The position numbers were made by a program, and so were the translations under genes. Below the pieces are notes generated by a model. That model saw only the letters and a list, made by a program, of their open reading frames with translations. It was not told the origin of the DNA and did no database searches. A DNA stretch of 32,358 bases from Candidatus Melainabacteria bacterium RIFCSPLOWO2_02_FULL_35_15. Its GTDB lineage: Bacteria; Cyanobacteriota; Vampirovibrionia; 2-02-FULL-35-15. The stretch is taken from assembly GCA_001784585.1 (NCBI GenBank), contig MFRN01000023.1, forward strand, positions 1 through 32,358, given 5' to 3'. Below, one piece after another: positions 23,448-31,079 of this stretch; the first letter of the stretch is position 1; every line of letters begins with the position of its first letter.

Positions 23448-23891
23448 ATGGCAGCACCAGCAAAAAAGAAAAAGAAATTACGTACACAAATTAAACTTCA
23501 AATTGAAGCAGGAAAAGCAAATCCAGCTCCGCCAATTGGACCGGCACTTGGTCAACATGGCTTAAACATAATGGCTTTTTGTAAAGAATATAATGAGAAG
23601 ACTAAAGATAAAGCTGGGCAAATTATCCCAGTAGTTATAAGTGTCTATGAAGACAGATCATTTGATTTTATTACAAAAACTCCGCCTGCTTCAGATATGA
23701 TTAAAAAGAAAATCAAAATTGAAAAGGGTTCAGGAGTTCCAAATCGGGAAAAGGTTGGAAAAATGACTATGAAGCAGGTAGAAGAAATTGCAAAGGATAA
23801 AATGCCAGATTTAAATGCTACTGATTTAGATGGTGCAATGAAAACTATTATGGGTACAGCCAGACAAATGGGAGTAACAGTAGAAGGTTAA
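23448..23891 (+). CDS. rplK: 50S ribosomal protein L11
   Basis: L11 (147 residues) binds 23S rRNA in the GTPase-associated region. The N-terminus [34 protein letters not shown] and the C-terminal rRNA-binding domain ([21 protein letters not shown], then [12 protein letters not shown]) are canonical. AAGGA stands about 9 nt before the ATG. secE and nusG, usual upstream neighbours, are absent; the D-aminopeptidase precedes it. Only a weak promoter-like TTTACA (23395-23400) is visible upstream. Confidence 0.98.
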   Translation: MAAPAKKKKKLRTQIKLQIEAGKANPAPPIGPALGQHGLNIMAFCKEYNEKTKDKAGQIIPVVISVYEDRSFDFITKTPPASDMIKKKIKIEKGSGVPNREKVGKMTMKQVEEIAKDKMPDLNATDLDGAMKTIMGTARQMGVTVEG

Positions 23892-23893
23892 TT

Positions 23894-23918
23894 GTAGGGG
23901 CAAATCAATATGTTTGCC
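23894..23918 (+). repeat. Degenerate GTAGGGGC palindrome in the rplK-rplA spacer
   Basis: GTAGGGGCAAA and a decayed TTTGCC right arm; the CCTAC end is lost. It sits between the rplK stop and the rplA ribosome site. Confidence 0.5.
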
Positions 23919-23924
23919 TAAATG

Positions 23925-23944
23925 AAGGAGGGTGGGAGATGTAA
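23925..23944 (+). promoter_or_regulatory. Perfect Shine-Dalgarno followed by an ATG-TAA start-stop
   Basis: AAGGAGG (23925-23931), 7 nt, then ATG (23939) directly followed by TAA. The ATG is in the rplA reading frame (15 nt before GTG 23954, 51 nt before ATG 23990), and a second in-frame TAA follows two codons later. Confidence 0.75.
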
Positions 23945-23953
23945 AGGTAATTC

Positions 23954-24715
23954 GTGAATTACCTTAAATCGTTTGAACCACAAAATGCAATGCAGGTAGT
24001 TACAAAAAAGAAAAAACAAATCAATGAACTTTTGGGAGAAACGAAATTATATAAACCAAAAGAGGCCATAGTAAAAATAAAAGAGATCTCCAGTAAGGTA
24101 AAAAGAAAGTTTGATGAGACAGTGGAATTAGCCATAAGGCTTGGAATTGATGCTAAGCAGAGCGATCAGCAGGTCAGAAGCTCTGTAGTGCTGCCAGGCG
24201 GAACAGGAAAGAAAATAAAAATTGCAGTAATTGCAAAGGGTGAAAAAGTAAAAGAAGCAGAAGCAGCCGGAGCAGATATCGTAGGTTCTGAAGATTTAAT
24301 AGCAAAAATAGAAAGTGGTTTTCTGGATTTTGAGAAATTAGTTGCTACGCCTGACATGATGGGTCAGATGGCAAAGCTTGGTAAAATCCTTGGCCCGAAA
24401 GGTCTCATGCCAAACCCAAAAGACGGAACAGTTTCAGCAGATCTTAAAAAAGCAATTGGTGAACTTAAAGCAGGAAAGGTTAGTTTTCGTGCTGAAAAAG
24501 ACAGTGGAATAGTTCATGCACCAATTGGTAAGCTTTCATTTGATGAAAATAAGCTTTTAGCTAATTTTTCTGCTGTAATGGACAGCATAAACAAAATAAG
24601 ACCAGCCAGTGCAAAAGGCACATATATAAGATCAGTTTATGTCAGCTCGACGATGGGTCCAGGATTAAAAATAGATCTTGGGTCGCTTGACGAGTTACAT
24701 GAACATCATAATTAA
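23954..24715 (+). CDS. rplA: 50S ribosomal protein L1
   Basis: L1 forms the mobile ribosomal stalk at the E site and in many bacteria represses its own operon. [29 protein letters not shown], the inserted domain with [20 protein letters not shown], and [21 protein letters not shown] plus [22 protein letters not shown] are canonical. The start is unclear. GTG 23954 (253 residues, weak AAAGG) and ATG 23990 (241 residues, no ribosome site) are both possible, and usual L1 proteins are about 230-240 residues. A perfect ribosome site instead serves an in-frame ATG-TAA at 23939. rplJ and rplL do not follow. Confidence 0.97.
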   Translation: MNYLKSFEPQNAMQVVTKKKKQINELLGETKLYKPKEAIVKIKEISSKVKRKFDETVELAIRLGIDAKQSDQQVRSSVVLPGGTGKKIKIAVIAKGEKVKEAEAAGADIVGSEDLIAKIESGFLDFEKLVATPDMMGQMAKLGKILGPKGLMPNPKDGTVSADLKKAIGELKAGKVSFRAEKDSGIVHAPIGKLSFDENKLLANFSAVMDSINKIRPASAKGTYIRSVYVSSTMGPGLKIDLGSLDELHEHHN

Positions 24716-24721
24716 CTACAA

Positions 24722-24967
24722 ATGAGTAAAACATTAAAACTTTATATTGATACCTCTGTTTGGAATCATGTTCTTGAGAGCGAAAGAGACAATCATAAAA
24801 TCACCAATGATTTTTTTAGCCTTTCATCAGAGGATAATTATTTACTTGTAATATCAAACCTTGTTATATCTGAAGCTTCAACTATTAAAGGTGTTCACAA
24901 TATTAACTTTAAAGAAGGATACGGTATGATAGAGATAGTTTCACCAAATCAGTTTCTGGGTAAATAA
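24722..24967 (+). pseudogene. PIN-domain toxin with a large internal deletion
   Basis: The 81 residues begin like a VapC-type PIN ribonuclease: LYIDTSVWNHVLE contains the first acidic residue, and LLVISNLVISEAS is the next strand-helix. They then jump to KGVHNINFKEGYGMIEIVSPNQFLGK, which resembles the usual end of these proteins (INxREGY... I.SP). The middle of the fold, about 70-80 residues with the remaining metal-binding acids, is missing. The deletion preserved the frame. It starts 6 nt after rplA. It is very unlikely to be an active nuclease, but it might still bind its partner. Confidence 0.75.
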
Positions 24968-24982
24968 TACTCAGAAAGAAAT

Positions 24983-25165
24983 ATGAAAAAGAAAGAAAAA
25001 TTAGATGAGCTTCATAAAATAAGAAGCAAAAACTATGAGGAGACAAAAAATATGTCTCCAAAAGAGTATATTAATCACATAAATAAAAATGCCAGTAAAT
25101 TAAGCTCCTTAGTAAAAAAACTTGAGACTTATCATGCAAATCGTAATAAAAGAAAAGCTAGCTAG
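24983..25165 (+). CDS. Small PIN-associated antitoxin-like protein
   Basis: This 60-residue charged helical protein (MKKKEKLDELHKIRSKNYEE, then TKNMSPKEYINHINKNA) matches the small proteins usually encoded next to this PIN subfamily, presumed antitoxins. It follows the broken toxin by 15 nt. The C-terminus is Lys/Arg-rich (HANRNKRKAS). With the toxin decayed, the gene may be a relic or retained for regulation. Identification rests on context and a typical K-IR---YEETK-MS-EEY pattern. Confidence 0.65.
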   Translation: MKKKEKLDELHKIRSKNYEETKNMSPKEYINHINKNASKLSSLVKKLETYHANRNKRKAS

Positions 25166-25242
25166 GCTACTTGTCTAGTATACGGGGTACCTGCCAATAA
25201 CCCTATAATGCTAATATATCCTTTTAAGAACCTAAAAAAGTT

Positions 25243-25476
25243 ATGTCAAATCTCAATGAAGATATAGATTCAGAAGTAACTTCTGATCCGTGGCACAGAA
25301 AAGCTACTACTACAGCACGTTATGACTTGTGTAGCAAATGCCGATTTTTCTCGCCACAAAAACCTTATCAGCCCGGAGTAAGATGTATCTTCAATTTAAG
25401 ACCAGATGTAGTCTTTGAAGCTGACAGAGCTATTGGAAAATGTGATGTTTTTAAAGAAAAAGAGATTGACAATTAA
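25243..25476 (+). CDS. Small four-cysteine protein, probable metal-binding
   Basis: I do not recognise this 77-residue family. Four cysteines (30, 33, 48, 67) in a Cys-x2-Cys-x14-Cys-x18-Cys pattern suggest a zinc or iron-sulfur site: LCSKCRFFSPQKPYQPG, then RCIFNLRPDVVFEADRAIGKC. It is acidic at the N-terminus and lacks a signal peptide. TATAAT at 25204-25209 could be its promoter, with a leader of about 28 nt. The stop lies within a heptamer array. It resembles small ribbon proteins annotated only as hypothetical. Confidence 0.6.
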   Translation: MSNLNEDIDSEVTSDPWHRKATTTARYDLCSKCRFFSPQKPYQPGVRCIFNLRPDVVFEADRAIGKCDVFKEKEIDN

Positions 25477-25499
25477 CAACTGACAACTGATAATTATAA
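25465..25499 (+). repeat. Heptanucleotide tandem repeat before the TPR lipoprotein gene
   Basis: Five 7-mers: ATTGACA, ATTAACA, ACTGACA, ACTGATA, ATTATAA. It overlaps the stop of the four-cysteine gene and ends 2 nt before the next ATG. Confidence 0.8.
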
Positions 25500-25501
25500 A
25501 T

Positions 25502-26377
25502 ATGAAATTATCAATTAAAAATGCTTTTCTAACATTGGTAATTATTATTTTTTCATTCACCGGCTGTGCAAAAAAACCATGCCTGCAATGTGCCATGAAT
25601 CCTGAACAAATTAAAGAACAGGAATCAAACTGGCAAAACTTAAATTATAAAATGCTTGCTCTGTACAAACAAGGACAGTTAAAAGAAGCTATAAAGCTGG
25701 GAAAAGATTCCCTGAAATTTGCAAAGAAAATATTTGGTGATGATAGTTTAAAAGCAGCAACCTCTTTAAATAATCTGGGTGAATTGTACAGGCTTGATAA
25801 AAGATATGGCGATGCAGAATGGCATTATAAAAAAGCTCTTGCAATCAGGGAAAAACTACTTGGTAGAGAAAATCCTGAAGTAGCATTAACTTTAAATAAT
25901 CTGGCCAGTGTTTATTTTGCTAAAAACAGGCTTACTGATGCTCAGAACACCTATGAAACTGCTTTAAAAGTATTAGAAAAAAGTCCTAAAAAAGATGACC
26001 GCAGCTTAATAGCACTTGTGGGTAACCTGGCTGAATTATATAAAAATGAAGGTAAATTTTTAAATGCTGAAGCAGCGTATAAAAAATTACTTGTAATAAG
26101 AGAAAAAAGTACAGGAAAAAATGATTTAAATTATGCAAAAACACTAAATGATCTTGGTGCACTTTATTTTCTGGAAGGAAAATATGTACAGGCAGAACCG
26201 ATTTTTCAGAATACACTAACAATACTTGAGGGAAAACTTGGAAAAAATCATCCGGATCTTTCAGTAGTTCTGGAAAACATTGCAGAGGTTTATAAAAAAA
26301 CCGGTGATAATGTGAAAGCAAAAATCTTCGAGGAAAGAGTTAAGAATACTCGTACTGTAAACAATATCCCAGGCTAA
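25502..26377 (+). CDS. TPR-repeat lipoprotein
   Basis: The 291-residue protein begins with a lipoprotein signal peptide (NAFLTLVIIIFSFTGC, lipobox FTGC, lipidated Cys about 22). It continues with about five kinesin-light-chain-type tetratricopeptide repeats of roughly 42 residues, for example SLNNLGELYRLDKRYGDAEW and TLNNLASVYFAKNRLTDAQN. It should sit on the outer leaflet of the inner membrane or on the outer membrane as a protein-interaction scaffold. The partner is unknown. The heptamer array ends just upstream, so no ribosome site is visible. A second, inverted array lies downstream. Confidence 0.88.
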   Translation: MKLSIKNAFLTLVIIIFSFTGCAKKPCLQCAMNPEQIKEQESNWQNLNYKMLALYKQGQLKEAIKLGKDSLKFAKKIFGDDSLKAATSLNNLGELYRLDKRYGDAEWHYKKALAIREKLLGRENPEVALTLNNLASVYFAKNRLTDAQNTYETALKVLEKSPKKDDRSLIALVGNLAELYKNEGKFLNAEAAYKKLLVIREKSTGKNDLNYAKTLNDLGALYFLEGKYVQAEPIFQNTLTILEGKLGKNHPDLSVVLENIAEVYKKTGDNVKAKIFEERVKNTRTVNNIPG

Positions 26378-26399
26378 GGATTGTCTTTATCTTTCATTC

Positions 26400-26420
26400 A
26401 TTGTCAATTATCAATTGTTA
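26400..26420 (-). repeat. Inverted heptanucleotide repeat after the TPR lipoprotein gene
   Basis: ATTGTCA, ATTATCA and ATTGTTA are the reverse complements of the TGACAAT, TGATAAT and TAACAAT type of unit seen at 25465-25499. Confidence 0.7.
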
Positions 26421-26432
26421 GAATAGCCTCTT

Positions 26433-28418
26433 ATGGAAACCCGCGGACTGTGGTGGAACATTCATGATTTCCCTCATTATAGAGAAATCTTTTATACGTT
26501 ATTTTATATTTCTGTTTTGTTCTTTATTTATGGTTTTTATTTAAAGATTAAAAACTGGTCACGTGGCAAGCTGAAAAATAATTTTAATAATATTCCTAAC
26601 CGTCTTAAGAACATGTTTGAAAAAAGCTTTTTCCACAAGGGCTGGGAAAAGTATAAAGTTTTACGCCTTGCACACGGATTGGTTTTTTTTGGATTTTTTG
26701 CCCTGTGGATAGGAACTGATATTTTAACTGTGCAGGATAAAATGCCTGTTTATTTCTTTCGTGGACTGTTTTATAAAGTATATTCACTTGCAATGGATTT
26801 ATCAGGAATTTTAATGCTTTTTGGACTTTTAATTTTTACTTACATAAGATACATTCAAAAACCGAAAAGACTTGATAATTATCAAAATGACTGGTTTCAA
26901 CTGGTTTATCTGGCATTATTTGTAATAATCGGATTTTTAATCGAAGGGCTCAGACAATCTGCTACAAATCAAATTGAACCATATGCACCTCTTGGAGCAC
27001 TCATTGCAGGTGGTTTTCAGGGTTTATCATATGATATGCAAAAATCTATTCATCTGACTCTGTGGTGGCTTCATTCTCTTCAGACATTTTCTTTTATAGC
27101 ACTTATTCCTTTTACAAAGTTTAATCATATATTTATCGCTCCGGTAAATTTGTTTTTTGCTGATTCAGAACCAAAAGGTAAATTAACTACTCCGTTTAAT
27201 CTTGTGGAAATTCTGGAAATGGAAAATCCTCCTGAAGATTTTGCACAGAGTGTATCAGGAATAGAAGATTTTTCATGGAAAGATTTAATGGATCTTGATG
27301 CCTGCACTGCATGCGGCAGATGTCACGAAGTTTGCCCTGCTACAAACTCTGAAAAACCGCTGTCACCAAAGCAGGTAATTCTGGATTTAAAACAAATTAT
27401 GTACGGCAAGCCATTACAGAAATCTGTCGTTTCAGACCTGATATCCCCAGAAACCCTCTGGTCATGCACCTCCTGTAATGCTTGTGTGGAAAGTTGTCCG
27501 GTTGGCATTAATCAATTGTCGAAAATAATAGATCTGCGAAGAACTTTAATACATGAAAACAAAGCCCCGAATAATTTATTAAACACCCTGAAAAATATTC
27601 GCTCCAGATCAAATCCATGGGGACAACCGCCTGAAGACAGAGAAAAATGGACAGAAGGCTTAGATGTCCCAATGATCGATGCCACTGGTGAATTTGAATA
27701 TCTATACTGGATTGGTTGTGCCGGTGCTTATGACAGCAGAAATCAAAATATTTCAAAGACAATGGTTAAACTACTTAAGAAAGCTTCCGTTAAATTTGTT
27801 ATCTTAGGTAAAAAAGAAAAATGTACTGGTGACACAGCTCGTAGAGCCGGTGATGAAGGGCTTTTCCAGGAACTGGCAATTGAAAATATTGAAGTATTCA
27901 AAAGCAAAAATATAAAAAAAATAATTACCCATTGCCCACATTGTTTTAATACTTTTAAAAATGAATATCCTGAATTTGGTTTAAAAGATGTAGAGATTAT
28001 CCATCACACGGAAATTTTATGGGACCTGATTAAAGCCGGTAAACTTAACATGACAAAGGAAATTTCCGAAGAAATTACTTATCATGATTCCTGTTACTTA
28101 GGTCGCCACAACGGACAATACGACACTCCTAGAAATATTTTAAATAAAATTCCAGGCTTAAAATATACAGAAATGAAAAACTCACGTGAAAGAGGAACCT
28201 GCTGCGGCGGCGGCGGTGCACAGCTCTGGTATGAAGCCCCGGGGAAACAAATCAATGTAATGCGATTAAACGAAATCAAAGACTCTGGTGCAAAAGCTGC
28301 TGCTACTGCATGCCCTTTCTGTACCATAATGCTGGAAACTGCCCGGACACTGGATAAGAGCACAGAACCGCCAAAAGTACAGGACATAAGTGAACTGGTA
28401 GCAAGAGCAATACTATAA
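26433..28418 (+). CDS. Membrane-bound Fe-S oxidoreductase (HdrD/GlpC-like, fused to a NarI-like membrane domain)
   Basis: The 661-residue fusion has an N-terminal cytochrome-b-like domain with about five membrane helices, including likely heme His residues (RLAHGLVFFGFF, HLTLWWLHSLQTF). Two [4Fe-4S] motifs follow, CTACGRCHEVCP (about 291) and CTSCNACVESCP (about 345). Then come two CCG-type domains, the second with HDSCYLGRHNGQYDTPRN, CCGGGGAQLWYE (about 589) and ACPFC (about 626). Related proteins take electrons from ETF or a soluble dehydrogenase to the quinone pool. No etfAB gene is in the window, so the donor is unknown. The stop abuts that of the convergent ppsR gene. Confidence 0.92.
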   Translation: METRGLWWNIHDFPHYREIFYTLFYISVLFFIYGFYLKIKNWSRGKLKNNFNNIPNRLKNMFEKSFFHKGWEKYKVLRLAHGLVFFGFFALWIGTDILTVQDKMPVYFFRGLFYKVYSLAMDLSGILMLFGLLIFTYIRYIQKPKRLDNYQNDWFQLVYLALFVIIGFLIEGLRQSATNQIEPYAPLGALIAGGFQGLSYDMQKSIHLTLWWLHSLQTFSFIALIPFTKFNHIFIAPVNLFFADSEPKGKLTTPFNLVEILEMENPPEDFAQSVSGIEDFSWKDLMDLDACTACGRCHEVCPATNSEKPLSPKQVILDLKQIMYGKPLQKSVVSDLISPETLWSCTSCNACVESCPVGINQLSKIIDLRRTLIHENKAPNNLLNTLKNIRSRSNPWGQPPEDREKWTEGLDVPMIDATGEFEYLYWIGCAGAYDSRNQNISKTMVKLLKKASVKFVILGKKEKCTGDTARRAGDEGLFQELAIENIEVFKSKNIKKIITHCPHCFNTFKNEYPEFGLKDVEIIHHTEILWDLIKAGKLNMTKEISEEITYHDSCYLGRHNGQYDTPRNILNKIPGLKYTEMKNSRERGTCCGGGGAQLWYEAPGKQINVMRLNEIKDSGAKAAATACPFCTIMLETARTLDKSTEPPKVQDISELVARAIL

Positions 28419-29219
28419 TTATCTTCTCACTATCTCCAGCTTTGAAATTATCTCTACTGCAATATCTTCTACCGCCCTGTTTGTCATATTTACAACTTCA
28501 CATTTTAATTCACGGAATATTTTTTTTGAAGATTCGATTTCTTCTGTAATATTTTCAAGTTCAAAATAATCAGCGCTATATCCTGCAGAACTTGCTCTTG
28601 TAGTCCTGAATGACTGAAGTATTAACGGATCACAAATTAAACCTATTATTTTCTGCGGGTTAATTTGAAATATTTTTTTTTGCGGATTAACTCCTAAAAT
28701 TATCGGAACATTTGCAGCCTTTAAACCATAGTGCTGGGCTAAACACATACATGCGGGTGTTTTACCTGTACCCGAAACCCCTGCTAACACTACATCTGCG
28801 CTATCGATTCCATTTATATTCTGACCATCATCATACTGAATAGCATAATGAATAGCTTCCATTCTGTTAAAGTAAGTCCGATCAATTTGTAATCTTAAGC
28901 CGGGTTCATGTAAAGGTACTGAATGAAAAATATTTTCAAACTTATTTACCAGATCTCCTAAGACATCATGAACCGGAATAGAATGTTTTTTAGCCTGTTC
29001 TATTAAAGCTTCCCTGGTTTCAGGTAAAACCAGTGTATAAACTATGATCCCCGGCGGTTTAATAAGGCTTAAAAATAACTTTTTTATCTGGTCTGCAGAG
29101 CGAATCTTTGGCAGACGGCAAAGAGCAGCTTTATCCAGCCCAAACTGACTAAGTGCCGATTTAGCAACCAGCTCTGCGGTTTCCCCACTAGAGTCAGATA
29201 AGATATAAATTGTAAACAT
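28419..29219 (-). CDS. ppsR: Pyruvate,phosphate dikinase / PEP synthase regulatory protein
   Basis: This bifunctional kinase-phosphorylase (DUF299) inactivates PPDK or PEP synthase by ADP-dependent Thr phosphorylation and reactivates it by phosphorolysis. FTIYILSDSSGETAE opens the protein, and GVSGTGKTPACMCLAQHYG is the nucleotide loop. ANVPIILG and GLICDPLILQSFRTTRASSAGYSADY are characteristic. The loop usually reads GVSRT(S/G)KTP; here Arg is replaced by Gly. I take ATG 29219 (266 residues) as start. A TTG at 29243 overlaps a TATAAT box (29235-29240, minus strand) and is unlikely. No PPDK or PEP synthase gene is in view. The symbol follows the E. coli name. Confidence 0.92.
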   Translation of the reverse strand: MFTIYILSDSSGETAELVAKSALSQFGLDKAALCRLPKIRSADQIKKLFLSLIKPPGIIVYTLVLPETREALIEQAKKHSIPVHDVLGDLVNKFENIFHSVPLHEPGLRLQIDRTYFNRMEAIHYAIQYDDGQNINGIDSADVVLAGVSGTGKTPACMCLAQHYGLKAANVPIILGVNPQKKIFQINPQKIIGLICDPLILQSFRTTRASSAGYSADYFELENITEEIESSKKIFRELKCEVVNMTNRAVEDIAVEIISKLEIVRR

Positions 29220-29234
29220 TATAGTATTAAAAAG

Positions 29235-29240
29235 ATTATA
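29235..29240 (-). promoter_or_regulatory. -10 box of the PPDK regulatory protein gene
   Basis: TATAAT on the minus strand, 15 nt before ATG 29219. The leader would be about 8 nt. No clear -35. Confidence 0.4.
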
Positions 29241-29272
29241 CAACAGGAATAATATTTAGTGTGTTAAGGAAT

Positions 29273-29752
29273 TTATATAGCCTTTTTGTCTTTTGAATCT
29301 TTATGGTTATCACCAATATCATTTACAATAGCCCATTGTAATAATTGCCTTCTCCATTCAAGATCACTTTGGGCTTCAAGTATTAATTCTATTAAACCTT
29401 TAAAGTCAGAGAATTTAAGATCAATTGATACTCCAATTTCAAGATTAAGCTGTACCCTTTCATGATTTGGCGAACAAATTAAGCAAGCTACATGCTCCGG
29501 CCCGTGAAGTTCTATTAAAGTATTTTTATTTGCTGACTTTGGATTAATAGCCCAGTTAACATAGTCCATTACTTCCTTGGTTTCACTTGCAGAATATAAA
29601 AGCCAGGCAAGAGCCTGATATAAAGATGTATTTAAATACAGAACCATCTCTGATGATTTAAAGTCTACAGCCACAGCACCTTCTGACTTGCTTAAATAGA
29701 TTCCAGCATGGCAGTTAGTAAATGATATTTCTTCATGTGTATTTGTCTTCAT
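29273..29752 (-). CDS. Unknown soluble protein, 159 residues
   Basis: I do not recognise the family. The protein is acidic and soluble, with mixed strands and helices. Notable stretches are ISFTNCHAGIYLSKSEGAVAVDF, ELHGPEHVACLICSPNH (two Cys near a His) and a Trp-containing helix near the end (SDLEWRRQLLQWAIVNDIGDNH). GAGGT 6 nt before the ATG is a good ribosome site. It stands divergent from grpE and 53 nt upstream of the ppsR ATG on the same strand. No signal peptide or membrane segment is seen. It could be a small regulatory or binding protein; nothing firmer is justified. Confidence 0.65.
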   Translation of the reverse strand: MKTNTHEEISFTNCHAGIYLSKSEGAVAVDFKSSEMVLYLNTSLYQALAWLLYSASETKEVMDYVNWAINPKSANKNTLIELHGPEHVACLICSPNHERVQLNLEIGVSIDLKFSDFKGLIELILEAQSDLEWRRQLLQWAIVNDIGDNHKDSKDKKAI

Positions 29753-29782
29753 AATATACCTCGTCTATGCACTTTCAAGCAG

Positions 29783-29811
29783 TTGACTCATAGCCTACAG
29801 AATCCTATATA
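29783..29811 (+). promoter_or_regulatory. Sigma70-type promoter of grpE
   Basis: TTGACT (29783-29788), 17 nt, TATATA (29806-29811). A start near 29818 gives a leader of about 75 nt. No CIRCE (HrcA) inverted repeat is present, so heat-shock control by HrcA is not indicated. Confidence 0.65.
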
Positions 29812-29892
29812 AAGGTTATGAAAAGGTTTTGGATATACACAGGATAGTACTAAAATAAGTTAAAATTTAGGTAAATCACTAAGGACATACTC

Positions 29893-30492
29893 ATGAATAA
29901 AAAAAATGATGAAAAAAGGAATGAGAACATGACAGAAAATACAGAAGCTGTAGAGATATCCCCGGAAGTAAAACAGGAAGAACAAATTGCAGATAGTACC
30001 GTAAGCAAAACTATTTCTCAATCAACTGAAGATATTCAGGGGATCAAGGAAAAGCTAAGTAACTTAGAAAATCAGTACATCAGGCTAATGGCTGATTACC
30101 AAAACCTCCAGAAAAGAGCCTCACAGGAAAAAGAAGAACTTTATAAATATGCAGCTCAAAAAACACTTGAGGTTTTACTGCCTGCACTGGATACTTTTGA
30201 TTATGCAAGGGCCTCAGTAAAGCCTGACTCAAAAGCTGAAAAGATTATTGAAGATTTTACCCTGGTATTTGAAATGTTATTAAAGTGCCTGAAAGATATT
30301 GGATTAGAAACTATTGAAGAAACAGGTATCCCTTTTAATCCATTCCATCATGAACCGCTCCATCAAATTCCAACAAATGAACTCCCTGAACAGACAGTAG
30401 TACAGGTTTTAAAAAAAGGATATATGCTAAACAAAAAAGTAATCAGGCCTGCGCTGGTATCAGTATCTATAAAAGAAGAAATGAAAGGTTAA
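29893..30492 (+). CDS. grpE: GrpE nucleotide exchange factor
   Basis: GrpE releases ADP from DnaK. The 199-residue protein has a long acidic N-terminus, a coiled coil ([25 protein letters not shown]), the [11 protein letters not shown] segment, and the C-terminal beta domain with [16 protein letters not shown] and [23 protein letters not shown] 7 nt upstream supports the start at 29893. dnaK and dnaJ are not adjacent; instead cysC begins within the grpE stop codon (TAATG). Confidence 0.96.
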   Translation: MNKKNDEKRNENMTENTEAVEISPEVKQEEQIADSTVSKTISQSTEDIQGIKEKLSNLENQYIRLMADYQNLQKRASQEKEELYKYAAQKTLEVLLPALDTFDYARASVKPDSKAEKIIEDFTLVFEMLLKCLKDIGLETIEETGIPFNPFHHEPLHQIPTNELPEQTVVQVLKKGYMLNKKVIRPALVSVSIKEEMKG

Positions 30493-31079
30493 TGATAAAA
30501 TCAAGCGAAGAAGAGAAAAAAATGACATCCGGAATAATAAGCACAAGAATTCAGACAGGTTTTACATTATGGTTCACCGGCCTTTCAGGAGCAGGAAAAT
30601 CCACAATAGCTAACATTTTAGAAAAAAAAATTAAAGATCTTGGATTAAAAATCGAAATTCTTGATGGAGACATAGTAAGAACACACCTTAGTAAAGGATT
30701 AGGTTTTAGCAAAGAAGACAGGGATACAAATATAAGAAGAATAGGTTATGTAGCAAGTTTGCTTTCAAGAAACGGAGTAATTGTAATCACTGCTGCCATT
30801 TCTCCATACAGGAGTATAAGAGATGAAGTGAGAGAAATGCATGAAAATTTTATTGAAGTCTATGCAAAATGCCCGCTTGAAGTAGCAGAACAAAGGGACG
30901 TAAAAGGACTTTATAAAAAAGCAAGGGCAGGCGAAATCCCGCAGTTTACCGGAATATCAGATCCATACGAAGAACCTCACAGTCCTGAAATAATAGTTGA
31001 AACGAATAAAGAAACACCGGAAGGAAGTGCAGATAAAATTTTAAGATGGTTAAAAGAAAATGGTTTTATTGAGGGATGA
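30492..31079 (+). CDS. cysC: Adenylylsulfate (APS) kinase
   Basis: CysC phosphorylates APS to PAPS. It has 195 residues. P-loop [13 protein letters not shown] is at about 28-40, and [32 protein letters not shown] is the APS-binding stretch. AAISPYR and [26 protein letters not shown] follow. It overlaps grpE by 1 nt and is itself overlapped by the patatin gene. No cysDN or sat gene is in the window, so its role in sulfate assimilation or in sulfation of glycans and lipids is open. An alternative start at Met11 is possible. Confidence 0.94.
   Translation: MIKSSEEEKKMTSGIISTRIQTGFTLWFTGLSGAGKSTIANILEKKIKDLGLKIEILDGDIVRTHLSKGLGFSKEDRDTNIRRIGYVASLLSRNGVIVITAAISPYRSIRDEVREMHENFIEVYAKCPLEVAEQRDVKGLYKKARAGEIPQFTGISDPYEEPHSPEIIVETNKETPEGSADKILRWLKENGFIEG

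Noticed and set aside
29220-29243. TTG start extending the PPDK regulatory protein by eight residues
   Set aside because: The extension overlaps a TATAAT box, and the family start matches the ATG at 29219.
29753-29892. CIRCE heat-shock operator before grpE
   Set aside because: No TTAGCACTC/GAGTGCTAA inverted repeat is present, only a standard promoter.
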